Assembly (NCBI GenBank): GCA_046483125.1
Contig: JAWODU010000001.1
Location: 1-18,438, forward strand
Direction of reading: 5' to 3'
Origin: JAWODU01 sp046483125
GTDB taxonomy: Bacteria; Verrucomicrobiota; Kiritimatiellia; UBA8416; JAWODU01
DNA: 18,438 bases
The notes beneath the pieces were generated by a model, which saw only the letters and a program-made list of their open reading frames with translations, was not told the DNA's origin and did no database searches. Positions 1-6,870 of this stretch are shown here, one piece after another. Position 1 is the first letter of the stretch, and the number at the start of each line of letters is the position of its first letter. The position numbers were made by a program, and so were the translations under genes.

Positions 1-3
1 CCC

Positions 4-120
4 CATTAGCGCCGATTCGCGTGATTCGCGGTTTTCTTCTCCTATTTCAGCTTTCAGCTTTCCGCTTTTCCCCTCCCCTCTTCATTTCAGCTTTCTGCTT
101 TCAGCTTTCTGCTTTTCCCA
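4..120. repeat. Phrase-like dispersed repeat module, copy 1
   Basis: Positions 4-35 hold the phrase CATTAGCGCCGATTCGCG continuing as TGATTCGCGGTTT. Bases 36-120 are a pyrimidine-rich tract built from ATTTCAGCTTTC and CTGCTTTC units. The same two-part arrangement, in the same orientation, recurs at 9618-9686 and 12483-12540, differing at only a few positions in the first part. The stretch has no credible gene; the open frame through it is a translated repeat. It lies upstream of the radical SAM gene at 184. Confidence 0.85.
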
Positions 121-183
121 TCCCCCGCACTCGACACAACCCGCAAAATACAGTATCTCTATTCAAAAGCGAACAGATAAAAG

Positions 184-1209
184 ATGAATTCCGCGAACAT
201 CACACTTCGTCTCCTGCGTATTTTTGCCGCGTACAAGAAACGCGCCTTCCGCCCGGCGGCTCTGCCTATACGCCTGTGGATAGAAAGCGCAAGCGCGTGT
301 AACCTGCGCTGTCCCATGTGCCCCAACAAGGAGCTTGCGGCTGACGCCAAAGGCATCATGAAATTCGATCTCTATCGCAAAATCATCGATGAAATCAAGG
401 ATTTCGCCAATGATATCTACCTGCACCACAGGGGAGAGCCCCTGATCAATCCGCGACTTTGCGAAATGATTGCCTACGCGGGCGAACGGGGCTTGAAAAC
501 GCGGTTCCATACCAACGGCACATTGCTGAACCCTGACAAAGGGGAGAAACTTCTTGAAGCGTCCCCCACACTGGTGTCTTTTTCCGTTGACGGCTTCGAT
601 AAGGAATCCTACGAAAACATCAGGGTCGGCGCTGAATTTGAAAAGACCGTGGAGAACATTACCGCGTTCGCGAAAGCCCGGAAAACCGCCGGCCTGCGCA
701 AGCCTTATCTTGTTGTTGAAAAAATCAGATTCCGGAACCCGCCGCCCTCGGAAAAGCCCGAACAGGTCCTGGCCCTGAAACAGCGATTTCTCGACTCCGG
801 AGTTGACGAAGTAATTGAAAAAGACGAGTACGTCTGGGCCGAAGAAAACGCCCCGGAACTGGAAACGAAGCAGACTTATTCGGTCTGCACGTTCCCCTGG
901 TACGCCATGGTGATCTGCGCGGACGGAACCGTCACGCCCTGCCCGCAGGATTTCGGAGCTGAAATGCGGATGGGTAATGTCAACACGGCGACTCTGAGGG
1001 AAATATGGCACGGCAAGCCGTACGCGGATCTTCGCCGTAAATTCGCCGAAGATATACAATCTCTTCCCTTATGCCGGAAATGCGACCGTCTGGCGCGCAA
1101 AACTGCGGGAGGTATACCGCTGCAGTACGCGGCAACGTTCCTGATCGACCAACTGGTCGGCTACGGCAGACTGCGAAAAACGCTCGGAACGATGGAAAGG
1201 AGGTCATAG
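184..1209 (+). CDS. Radical SAM/SPASM domain protein
   Basis: A 341-residue radical SAM enzyme, expected to cleave S-adenosylmethionine at a [4Fe-4S] cluster and modify an unidentified substrate. The cluster motif CNLRCPMC gives Cys39, Cys43 and Cys46. HRGEPL near residue 82 matches the family's GEP-type SAM-binding motif. The C-terminal part (about 235-302) resembles a SPASM or short auxiliary-cluster domain, with Cys235, Cys245, Cys253 and the pair Cys297/Cys300, around the phrase DGTVTPCPQD. ATG 184 is chosen because the first 30 residues look like the family's short basic N-terminus; the Shine-Dalgarno is weak. The TAG stop is also the first three bases of a TAGGTCCTA repeat. The next gene is a GT4 glycosyltransferase 36 bp away, so a role in glycan or glycolipid modification is inferred. 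Peptide modification is possible, but no small precursor peptide gene was seen nearby. Confidence 0.9.
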   Translation: MNSANITLRLLRIFAAYKKRAFRPAALPIRLWIESASACNLRCPMCPNKELAADAKGIMKFDLYRKIIDEIKDFANDIYLHHRGEPLINPRLCEMIAYAGERGLKTRFHTNGTLLNPDKGEKLLEASPTLVSFSVDGFDKESYENIRVGAEFEKTVENITAFAKARKTAGLRKPYLVVEKIRFRNPPPSEKPEQVLALKQRFLDSGVDEVIEKDEYVWAEENAPELETKQTYSVCTFPWYAMVICADGTVTPCPQDFGAEMRMGNVNTATLREIWHGKPYADLRRKFAEDIQSLPLCRKCDRLARKTAGGIPLQYAATFLIDQLVGYGRLRKTLGTMERRS

Positions 1210-1234
1210 GTCCTACACGTCCCATAGGTCCTAT
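1207..1234. repeat. TAGGTCCTA-type repeat overlapping a stop codon
   Basis: TAGGTCCTA occurs at 1207-1215 and again at 1225-1233, 18 bp apart, separated by CACGTCCCA. The first three bases are the stop codon of the radical SAM gene, and the preceding codons (AGG TCA) already resemble the repeat. The repeat fills most of the short gap before the GT4 gene. Confidence 0.7.
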
Positions 1235-1245
1235 CACCCGCCGAA

Positions 1246-2445
1246 ATGCCCAACCAGGCACCAAACACAAAGTACCAGGCACAGAAATCTATTCTTCTTC
1301 TGGCACCCCACCCTTTTTTCCAGGCACGGGGAACCCCCATAGCTGTGGATCTTCTCTTGCGCGTTCTGTCACGGCACGGCCATCGTGTCGACGTGGTCAC
1401 TTACCGCGAAGGCGCAGGCCGCGAGTATGACGGCGTGAGCATTTACCGCATTCCCCCCATCCCCTTCGTCCGGAATATCCGCCCCGGTTTCTCCGTGAAA
1501 AAAATAATCTGCGATCTTTTTCTTGCCGCCAAAGCCGCCCGCATGGCGAAACTGAACAAATACGACCTGATCCACGCCGTTGAAGAGTCGGTTTTCATTG
1601 CGATGCGAATAAAAAACAGTCGCGGGATTCCTTATATCTACGACATGGATTCATCCATGCCCGATCAGGTCGCGGAAAAGTGCCGGTTGTTTCGGCCGCT
1701 TCTGCCCTGGATGAAGCGGCGCGAAAAACAGGCCCTGCTCGGAGCCGAAGACGTGGCGGCCGTGTGCGAGGAGCTGGCGGGGATCGCAAGGGCGGCAGGC
1801 GCCCGGAGAGTAACGGTCCTGAAGGATGTATCCCTTCTGGGCGTGTATTCCTCCGGCGGCGCGGATGCCCCCGAACTCGAGTCGTCTACGGAGCGAACGA
1901 CTTTCATGTATATAGGTAATCTGGAAAAATACCAGGGAATAGACCTGCTTATTGAAAGTTTCGCGAAGGCGCGCCGTAAAGATGATGCCATGGAATTAAT
2001 ACTGGCGGGAGGGACACCGTCGGATATCGATAAATACCGAAGAAAGGCCGGTAAACTCGGGTTACAGGACGAAATCCGTTTCGTCGGCCCGAAACCGATA
2101 GAACATATGGCCTCGCTGTTTAAAGCAGCCGATGTTCTGGTGTCACCGCGAATCACGGGTACGAACACCCCGATGAAGATATACTCGTATCTCGATTCGG
2201 GAAAACCCCTGCTTGCAACCGACCTGCCCACGCACACCCAGGTCCTGAACGGCCGCGTTGCGGCACTGGCTCCTCCCGAACCCGGGGCATTCGCGAAGGA
2301 AATGGTCAACCTGGCGTCAGACCGTCAACGCGCCGCCGATCTGGCGGCCGCCGCAAAGTCACTCGCCCGGAGTCAATATTCATTCGATCATTTCGAACAA
2401 AGCGTATTGAAACTGTTCGCCGCCGGCGATGCGGGAGGGCAGTAA
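1246..2445 (+). CDS. GT4 (GT-B fold) glycosyltransferase
   Basis: A 399-residue cytoplasmic retaining glycosyltransferase of the GT4/group 1 type. The N-terminal acceptor domain begins with ILLLAPHPFFQARGTPIAV (about residues 16-34), a glycine-rich loop signature of one GT4 subfamily. The donor domain runs from FMYIGNLEKYQGIDLLIESF onward and contains RFVGPKP and the segment PRITGTNTPMKIYSYLDSG, which takes the place of the usual EX7E region. The sugar donor and acceptor cannot be read from sequence. ATG 1246 has no visible Shine-Dalgarno, and the first 15 codons lie in repeat-like DNA (ACCAGGCAC at 1253 and 1274). No later ATG or GTG precedes the conserved ILLLAPHP core, so this start, or a rare ATT, is forced. 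It probably acts with the radical SAM gene just upstream. The TAA stop is followed immediately by another repeat. Confidence 0.9.
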   Translation: MPNQAPNTKYQAQKSILLLAPHPFFQARGTPIAVDLLLRVLSRHGHRVDVVTYREGAGREYDGVSIYRIPPIPFVRNIRPGFSVKKIICDLFLAAKAARMAKLNKYDLIHAVEESVFIAMRIKNSRGIPYIYDMDSSMPDQVAEKCRLFRPLLPWMKRREKQALLGAEDVAAVCEELAGIARAAGARRVTVLKDVSLLGVYSSGGADAPELESSTERTTFMYIGNLEKYQGIDLLIESFAKARRKDDAMELILAGGTPSDIDKYRRKAGKLGLQDEIRFVGPKPIEHMASLFKAADVLVSPRITGTNTPMKIYSYLDSGKPLLATDLPTHTQVLNGRVAALAPPEPGAFAKEMVNLASDRQRAADLAAAAKSLARSQYSFDHFEQSVLKLFAAGDAGGQ

Positions 2446-2484
2446 CCACGGATTGCACGGATGTTCGCCGATCAGGGGATCGGC
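2446..2484. repeat. CACGGAT repeat and hairpin after the GT4 stop codon
   Basis: CACGGAT is repeated at 2447-2453 and 2456-2462, starting two bases after the GT4 TAA. It runs into a perfect hairpin, GCCGATC (2467-2473), loop AGGG, GATCGGC (2478-2484). No T-run follows, so this is not a classical intrinsic terminator, though it could block 3' exonucleases or weaken read-through. The whole gap 2446-2770 (325 bp) contains no convincing gene. It holds this repeat, the element at 2493-2578, the promoter at 2670-2697 and a structured leader. Confidence 0.7.
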
Positions 2485-2492
2485 TCCTACGG

Positions 2493-2578
2493 AAGCAGAA
2501 GCGGTGAGATCGCGGTTCGATTTGCGAACGAAATGCGTGACGCGGGGGGAAAGGGCACACACGGAGCCCAGAGGACCC
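2493..2578 (+). repeat. 85-bp dispersed element, copy 1
   Basis: The segment from AAGCAGAAGCGGTGAG to CCCAGAGGACCC recurs as the reverse complement at 18289-18373. The two copies differ by one inserted A (after the GGGGGG run) and one substitution near the end. Identity falls off abruptly on both sides, apart from a short GCCTGCGT-GCGCG stretch further downstream. The element contains the small hairpin GTTCG-ATTTG-CGAAC. Here it lies between the GT4 stop and the promoter for the outer-membrane genes. The single-base indel argues against conserved coding. Confidence 0.85.
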
Positions 2579-2669
2579 GAACCCCTCCCACACCCACGCC
2601 TGCGTAGCGCGAGGGAGAAGAGCACAGACAGAAACCACGATGCTCATAAAAACTGACCCAAAAAAAGCG

Positions 2670-2697
2670 TTGATCGATATGCCAAAGCCCATATAAT
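2670..2697 (+). promoter_or_regulatory. Sigma-70-like promoter for the outer-membrane protein genes
   Basis: TTGATC (2670-2675) as a -35 box, a 16-bp spacer and a perfect TATAAT (2692-2697) as a -10 box lie upstream of the GTG at 2771. Transcription would start near 2704, leaving a leader of about 67 nt. This is the best promoter match in the window and marks the start of the 2771-6666 transcription unit. Confidence 0.65.
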
Positions 2698-2707
2698 AGC
2701 GCGTATT

Positions 2708-2747
2708 TCCGGGAGAAACCCCTGGGAAAAGTGAGACCGTCTCCGGA
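2708..2747 (+). promoter_or_regulatory. Possible structured 5' leader
   Basis: TCCGGGAGA (2708-2716) can pair with TCTCCGGA (2740-2747) as an 8-bp stem with one bulged G, enclosing a 23-nt loop with a short CCCC/GGG helix. It sits just after the predicted transcription start and ends 23 nt before the GTG start codon, just upstream of the AAGGAAGG ribosome site. I do not recognise a known riboswitch class; chance folding is possible. Confidence 0.3.
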
Positions 2748-2770
2748 GCAGAAAAGGAAGGCACAAGCAA

Positions 2771-3481
2771 GTGACATCATACCTGAAGCACCTCGCGCTG
2801 GTCGCAGTACTTCTTACCGTCTCTACGCCCGCCATCGCTTCCAGCGCAGGCAGTCGGTTTGGTCCCATACCTGAAAAGGGCCGTGTCGTCGCCGCGCTTC
2901 ATCTTTCCACGGAAGAAAGAGACGCCGTGGAGTACGACGACCGCTATAGCCCCGACTACACCGGCGGTTACGAACTGGAATCTGATTCAACGCTGGTGGA
3001 ACTGTGTTACGGCCTCAATGACAGTATAGCGGCCGGCTTCCTCTTCGGTCTCGAGTCCACGGTACCGAATACGGGCGGACCCTCGGAAGACGCGACAATG
3101 ATGGGTGTGAGCGTGCGCTGTGATCCGCTTAGAAAAGGAGTTCTTCCTTTCGACGTCGGCATCGCTTTTCAGTATCTTGCCAGTGAAAAGGTTAACGAAG
3201 GCAACTCGACGGTTTACTGGGAACGGTGGGAACTGGCGTTTGATGCTTCGAAAGAATGGCGCGAGGCCCTGTTCTACGGCGGAGTGCGTTATTCTGACCT
3301 GGCTTACGTTTATACCCACCAGAGCAGTTACGGTACTCGCGAGGGCGGACTGGATGCGTCCGACAACGTTGGCCTTTTCCTGGGTATTTCCTACGAAATC
3401 GTCACCCGGGCCGTTCTGTCGCTTGAATACAGGCTTATCGATGTAGACGGAGGCTCAATGGGGCTGGCTTATCGGTTCTGA
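2771..3481 (+). CDS. Small outer-membrane beta-barrel protein, unknown function
   Basis: A 236-residue protein with a likely Sec signal peptide: a short basic start (MTSYLKH), a hydrophobic core LALVAVLLTV and a small-residue region AIASSAG near residues 21-27. The mature part has alternating polar and hydrophobic strands rich in Tyr, Gly and Asp. It ends in LAYRF, the terminal aromatic residue typical of beta-barrels inserted by the BAM complex. The length fits an 8-10 strand barrel. The start is a GTG at 2771, preceded by AAGGAAGG at a spacing of roughly 10 nt, and no nearer ATG fits the signal peptide. The next gene follows after 19 bp and also ends as a barrel. No specific family is recognised. 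It may be a structural partner of the locus or an unrelated surface protein. Confidence 0.8.
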   Translation: MTSYLKHLALVAVLLTVSTPAIASSAGSRFGPIPEKGRVVAALHLSTEERDAVEYDDRYSPDYTGGYELESDSTLVELCYGLNDSIAAGFLFGLESTVPNTGGPSEDATMMGVSVRCDPLRKGVLPFDVGIAFQYLASEKVNEGNSTVYWERWELAFDASKEWREALFYGGVRYSDLAYVYTHQSSYGTREGGLDASDNVGLFLGISYEIVTRAVLSLEYRLIDVDGGSMGLAYRF

Positions 3482-3500
3482 AAGCGAATACTGGTACATT

Positions 3501-4931
3501 ATGAATACTGAACGGTTACGTTTCTTTCTGCCCGCTTTTCTGACACTCTTATGCGTTCTGCCTGTTTCCCCCGCGCGGGCCGCGCAAACATCTGCCGCTG
3601 AAAAACCATCATGCGCGGTTCTTTCTTTCAAGGCGCAACCGGGGGTCCACCAGGGGCACGCACTGCGCCTTTGTAACCGTTTCACCGTCGCGCTTAACGA
3701 AACAGGACGGTACGGAGCCGTGCCGCGTTATCGGATGAACCGTGTTCTCAGGCGCAAGGGATTCATGCGTTTTCAATACCGCTCGGCCGAGCACGCGGCG
3801 CGCACGGCCGGGGAAATGCTGAATGTCGATTATGTGGCCTACGGAAACGTCGGGCGTAAGGGAGACAGTTATGTGCTGAAATGCTTCCTGATGAATACGG
3901 CAACCAAGGCCGTGGAAAAACGCGCCGATATCTCTTCGGCCGTTGACATTGATGAATTTCTGAACACGGCTCCGCAGAAGGCCGTGGCCGAACTGCTCGG
4001 GATCGAAACGGCGGAAATTCAGCCGCCTTCCCGGGAAAGGGCGCCCGAAACCGTTCCGGCCGAAAAACCCCGGCCCCGGAGGCGGGAAACCGTTCGTCCC
4101 GCTCCCAGACCCGAGCCGCGGGTAAAACCAGTTCCCCCGGTTAAACAGCCCGGGATCGTCAAGGCCTCGCCTGAAAAGGCGCCTGAACCCAAACCGCGGA
4201 TCACGCGCCTGACGCCCCCTGTGGAAATGGAAGCCCGCGCAACGCCCGTTTCCCGGGCCGATTTTATTCCCGACCGCCTGGGTTACATGTGGAGACGCGT
4301 ACGCAAACTCGATATGGAAAAATCCGGAGGCGCGCCGATTGACGCCGATTACCCTTACTACCGCATGAGATCCACCAGGAACGTTCTCAAAACCGGATGG
4401 GACCTGTACGACCGGTACCGGGTATATCTGAATCTTGGAATGGCCGACCTCAGGGTCCATTCGAATGAAGGCGAGACCACTTCATTCGACGCCTCTTTCG
4501 GGATTGGACTCCTGTTTGAAGCCCGCCTGTGCCGGGTTGATATTTTCGGCGGGCAGGCTGATCTGAATTACTCGCAGAATTTCCTGTCTTTCGAGGCGGA
4601 CAACGGCGACACGGTGCGGGCGCGGCGCGACGCGACACGCACCGGAGGGGACGTGTCGATAGACTGGAAGGAATACCAATCGTCGCTTTATCTCACCAGC
4701 TACATGCCGCAAACGCGGCTGATCTGGGGCGCCCGTTACACGAAAGTAGACGCCGAAGAGACCCGGTCCTATACAGACGGCACGGAATACAAGGGCGACT
4801 ACGACGTCCAGGATCCCCTTGGCGCGTTCGTAAAACTTGAATATGACGTGTCCGACAACGTGACCCTCGGGCTGAACGCCGACGTGGTCACACAGACGGC
4901 ATTTGAAATGTCGCTGTTCTACGCGTTCTGA
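3501..4931 (+). CDS. CsgG/FlgO-like domain, Pro-rich linker and beta-barrel protein
   Basis: A 476-residue exported protein in three parts. Residues 1-27 form a signal peptide with hydrophobic core FFLPAFLTLLCVL and a likely cleavage after ARA. Residues about 37-167 resemble the CsgG/FlgO/TolB-N type periplasmic fold: CAVLSFKAQPG, then GEMLNVDYVAYGNVGRKGD and YVLKCFLMNTATKAVEK. Residues about 172-245 are a proline-, arginine- and lysine-rich linker. Residues about 275-476 look like an outer-membrane beta-barrel ending in SLFYAF. The linker could cross or bind peptidoglycan, but that is inference. There is no lipobox cysteine, unlike CsgG itself. The ATG is 19 bp after the previous stop, with a weak ribosome site; probably co-transcribed from the promoter at 2670. 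The exact function is unknown. A role in outer-membrane organisation or secretion is plausible. Confidence 0.75.
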   Translation: MNTERLRFFLPAFLTLLCVLPVSPARAAQTSAAEKPSCAVLSFKAQPGVHQGHALRLCNRFTVALNETGRYGAVPRYRMNRVLRRKGFMRFQYRSAEHAARTAGEMLNVDYVAYGNVGRKGDSYVLKCFLMNTATKAVEKRADISSAVDIDEFLNTAPQKAVAELLGIETAEIQPPSRERAPETVPAEKPRPRRRETVRPAPRPEPRVKPVPPVKQPGIVKASPEKAPEPKPRITRLTPPVEMEARATPVSRADFIPDRLGYMWRRVRKLDMEKSGGAPIDADYPYYRMRSTRNVLKTGWDLYDRYRVYLNLGMADLRVHSNEGETTSFDASFGIGLLFEARLCRVDIFGGQADLNYSQNFLSFEADNGDTVRARRDATRTGGDVSIDWKEYQSSLYLTSYMPQTRLIWGARYTKVDAEETRSYTDGTEYKGDYDVQDPLGAFVKLEYDVSDNVTLGLNADVVTQTAFEMSLFYAF

Positions 4932-4959
4932 CAATCGCGGGGCACTTCCGCGCACGAAC

Positions 4960-6666
4960 ATGAAGCGCTCTCATTTTATATCGTCGATCGCTATCGCCGC
5001 GCTTGCCGCCGTGACCGTTTTCCTGCATTTCCACGACCTCCAATCCGATCCGCCTGCCGGTATCAGCACTTCGGCCGGCGCTTACTTCGACGGGTTTTCA
5101 AACGCGCACGCCGCCAGAAGCTGTGTTCTTCACGGGGAAATGAGGCCCGATGAATGGGATCCTTTCGTTTACAGCCCGCCGTATGTGCTGGCTCAGATTC
5201 CATGGTTTAAGTTGAACGGCACGGGAATTGCCGCGGTCAAAAGCTTTTCCGCCCTGCTCTCGCTCGGCGCCCTTTTCGCCGCGGTAAGCTGTTTCAGGCG
5301 CTCCGGTAAGGAGACAATGCTGATCGCGCTTCTCCTTTTCTCGCTGAGCTATATGTATCTTCAGTTCGGAAGACTGGGACTCTTCGAAACGATGATGATA
5401 TTCTTCATGCTCTGCGCCGTCTCGTGCATGGCTTCGCCGCCTCTCAGCCGTATGCAGGCCTTCGGAGCCGGAGCATTTGCGATGCTGGCGTTCGCGACCA
5501 AGGCAATATCCGTTTACTTCCTTCCGGCTGTTGCCGCGGGTTTTCTCATGGAAGCCCTTCGATCGCGCGAAAAAACCGGCGGAATCCGCTCCTCTCTACT
5601 GTCACCCGCGTTGGGCGTCGCCGGAGCAGCCGCGGTTTTTTTTCCCTGGCTGTTGTTTTTCAGGATTCCGAACCGCGACGCCATCGCAAGAATAGGGTCG
5701 ATGTGGAAGGAGATGACTTTTCCGGATTCAATCGGCCGGGCATTGAAAGAAGCCGTTTCGACCCCGGCATTGGGGTCGATAGGCGCTTACGACTCAATAT
5801 GGGTACTCGCCGTGATAACCGCGGCGGTGGTCGTGTATCTTTGCCTGGTACGGCCGTCCTCCGCCGAGCCCTGGGTAACCGCCACGGCGGTGTGGTTTAT
5901 ATGCGGGGTAGCCATGACCTCCGTTCTCACCTATGAAGCCACCCGGTATTTCTACCCTCTCCTTCCCCCGGCCCTGTGCCTGTCGGCTTACGCCATGGGG
6001 AAGTTCATAAAGACGGAGACATTGCAATTGCGGCCGAAAAGTCCCTGGGCGGATATCCTCGCGCTCGGCGCCGCCACGGTCCTGTTCCGGTTTTACCTCA
6101 TGCCCCGCGTTGACATTGCAGAAATTATGCTTCCCGCAGTATCGCCCGCATGGAGGAAAATAGCCGCAGCTTTCGGCGCGGCGGTTGTGACGTGGATAAC
6201 GGCGCGGCTTGTGCTTACTGCCATCAAACGGCCGGTCCGTATTCCGACCGGCGTCAGGTACTCGGTCGTAATTCTTCTATGCCTGTATTTCGCCGTGAAG
6301 AACGGCGACAACGTGTTGAGGTGGCTTCGGCACCCGCATAATTACACCATCGCGGAGGCCGGCAGATCGCTCAGGAAATATCCCCGCATGGTTGTCGGCG
6401 GCACATCCGCGCTCGCCGCCGTGATTGAAACCGATCACACCGCGGTAAGAATCGGCAAACCGGGGTGGTATAATTACCGCGATCCTTTTTCGAAATACGG
6501 CATAACGCATCTGTTTATAACGGATTACGCGGGAGAGGTCGGACGATACAGGAAGCTGTATCCCGAAATCATGGCCGGCGCCCGCCGGATAGACAAAATG
6601 AATATCTGCGGCTATCCGTTCCGGCTCTTCGAACTCAACCCGGAAAATAACAACAGCCGGGAATGA
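4960..6666 (+). CDS. GT-C family membrane glycosyltransferase (ArnT/PMT-like)
   Basis: A 568-residue multispanning inner-membrane protein with the layout of lipid-linked-sugar glycosyltransferases. A first helix (about residues 7-22) is followed by a large outer loop with acidic residues and the phrase DPFVYSPPYVLAQIPWF. Several hydrophobic helices follow (for example MLIALLLFSLSYMYL and VAGAAAVFFPWLLFF), and a soluble C-terminal segment holds MVVGGTSALAAVIETDH. Members use polyprenyl-phosphate sugars to glycosylate lipid, glycan or protein on the periplasmic side. ATG 4960 is preferred to the upstream ATG 4903, which lies inside the previous gene and adds a polar extension. It begins 28 bp after the previous stop. 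The acceptor is unknown. O-antigen-like or lipid A-like modification and protein glycosylation are both possible. It is the last gene before a convergent gap. Confidence 0.8.
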   Translation: MKRSHFISSIAIAALAAVTVFLHFHDLQSDPPAGISTSAGAYFDGFSNAHAARSCVLHGEMRPDEWDPFVYSPPYVLAQIPWFKLNGTGIAAVKSFSALLSLGALFAAVSCFRRSGKETMLIALLLFSLSYMYLQFGRLGLFETMMIFFMLCAVSCMASPPLSRMQAFGAGAFAMLAFATKAISVYFLPAVAAGFLMEALRSREKTGGIRSSLLSPALGVAGAAAVFFPWLLFFRIPNRDAIARIGSMWKEMTFPDSIGRALKEAVSTPALGSIGAYDSIWVLAVITAAVVVYLCLVRPSSAEPWVTATAVWFICGVAMTSVLTYEATRYFYPLLPPALCLSAYAMGKFIKTETLQLRPKSPWADILALGAATVLFRFYLMPRVDIAEIMLPAVSPAWRKIAAAFGAAVVTWITARLVLTAIKRPVRIPTGVRYSVVILLCLYFAVKNGDNVLRWLRHPHNYTIAEAGRSLRKYPRMVVGGTSALAAVIETDHTAVRIGKPGWYNYRDPFSKYGITHLFITDYAGEVGRYRKLYPEIMAGARRIDKMNICGYPFRLFELNPENNNSRE

Positions 6667-6683
6667 CAAGTGTTCCGACCTTC

Positions 6684-6700
6684 GGCGAACATGGTTCGCC
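6684..6700. terminator. Perfect hairpin after the rightward gene block
   Basis: GGCGAAC (6684-6690), loop ATG, GTTCGCC (6694-6700) forms a perfect 7-bp stem 17 bp after the GT-C stop. No T-run follows, so termination is uncertain. The position between convergent genes fits a transcript end or a stabilising hairpin. Confidence 0.4.
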
Positions 6701-6714
6701 TCCTGCACGTACGC

Positions 6715-6766
6715 GTGAGACACGCGTTACTACACCTTCGGAATGTTGTAGTAGCGGGTGTCTCAC
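6715..6766. repeat. Large imperfect inverted repeat in the convergent gap
   Basis: The arm GTGAGACACGCGTTACTACA (6715-6734) pairs with 6747-6766 (TGTAGTAGCGGGTGTCTCAC). It has 18 Watson-Crick pairs, one G-T pair and one mismatch around a 12-nt loop. It could serve as a bidirectional terminator between the converging gene blocks, or be a palindromic mobile repeat. The right arm, with GTAGTAGCGGGTGTCTCACC, has the look of the other phrase repeats in the window. Confidence 0.65.
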
Positions 6767-6783
6767 CCGCACTTCTATCTCCC

Positions 6784-6870
6784 ATCTTAATCCCAATCTT
6801 AATCTGAATCTTTATCTCCCCGAATCTTAATCGCAATCTTAATCGCAATCTTAATCTGAATCTTTATCTC
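6784..6870. repeat. AATCTT-type hexamer repeat tract
   Basis: A period-6 tract made of AATCTT, AATCTG, AATCGC, AATCCC and TATCTC units. The 18-mer AATCTGAATCTTTATCTC occurs twice (6801-6818 and 6853-6870), 52 bp apart. The tract runs past the end of the leftward GT-C gene, so it supplies that gene's last codons and its TAA stop (6853-6851). On the minus strand it reads as GATTAAGATT-like DNA. A simple-sequence expansion or dispersed repeat is more likely than an origin or iteron array, since no replication gene is nearby. Confidence 0.8.

Noticed and set aside
163..1059. 298-residue open frame on the minus strand opposite the radical SAM gene
   Set aside because: It is antisense to a well-supported gene, has no recognisable motif and is phenylalanine/arginine-rich as expected of a shadow frame.
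2429..2656. Small open frame with the peptide AEAVRSRFDLRTKCVTRG, also seen upstream of 18194
   Set aside because: It is a translation of the 85-bp repeat; a single-base indel between copies shifts the frame, so conservation is at DNA level.
3609..4460. 283-residue minus-strand frame rich in Gly, Phe and Arg
   Set aside because: It is the antisense image of the CsgG-like gene and its proline-rich linker; no start signal or family features.
6784..6870. CRISPR array or replication iterons
   Set aside because: The units are 6 bp, contiguous and degenerate, without spacers; no cas or rep gene is present.
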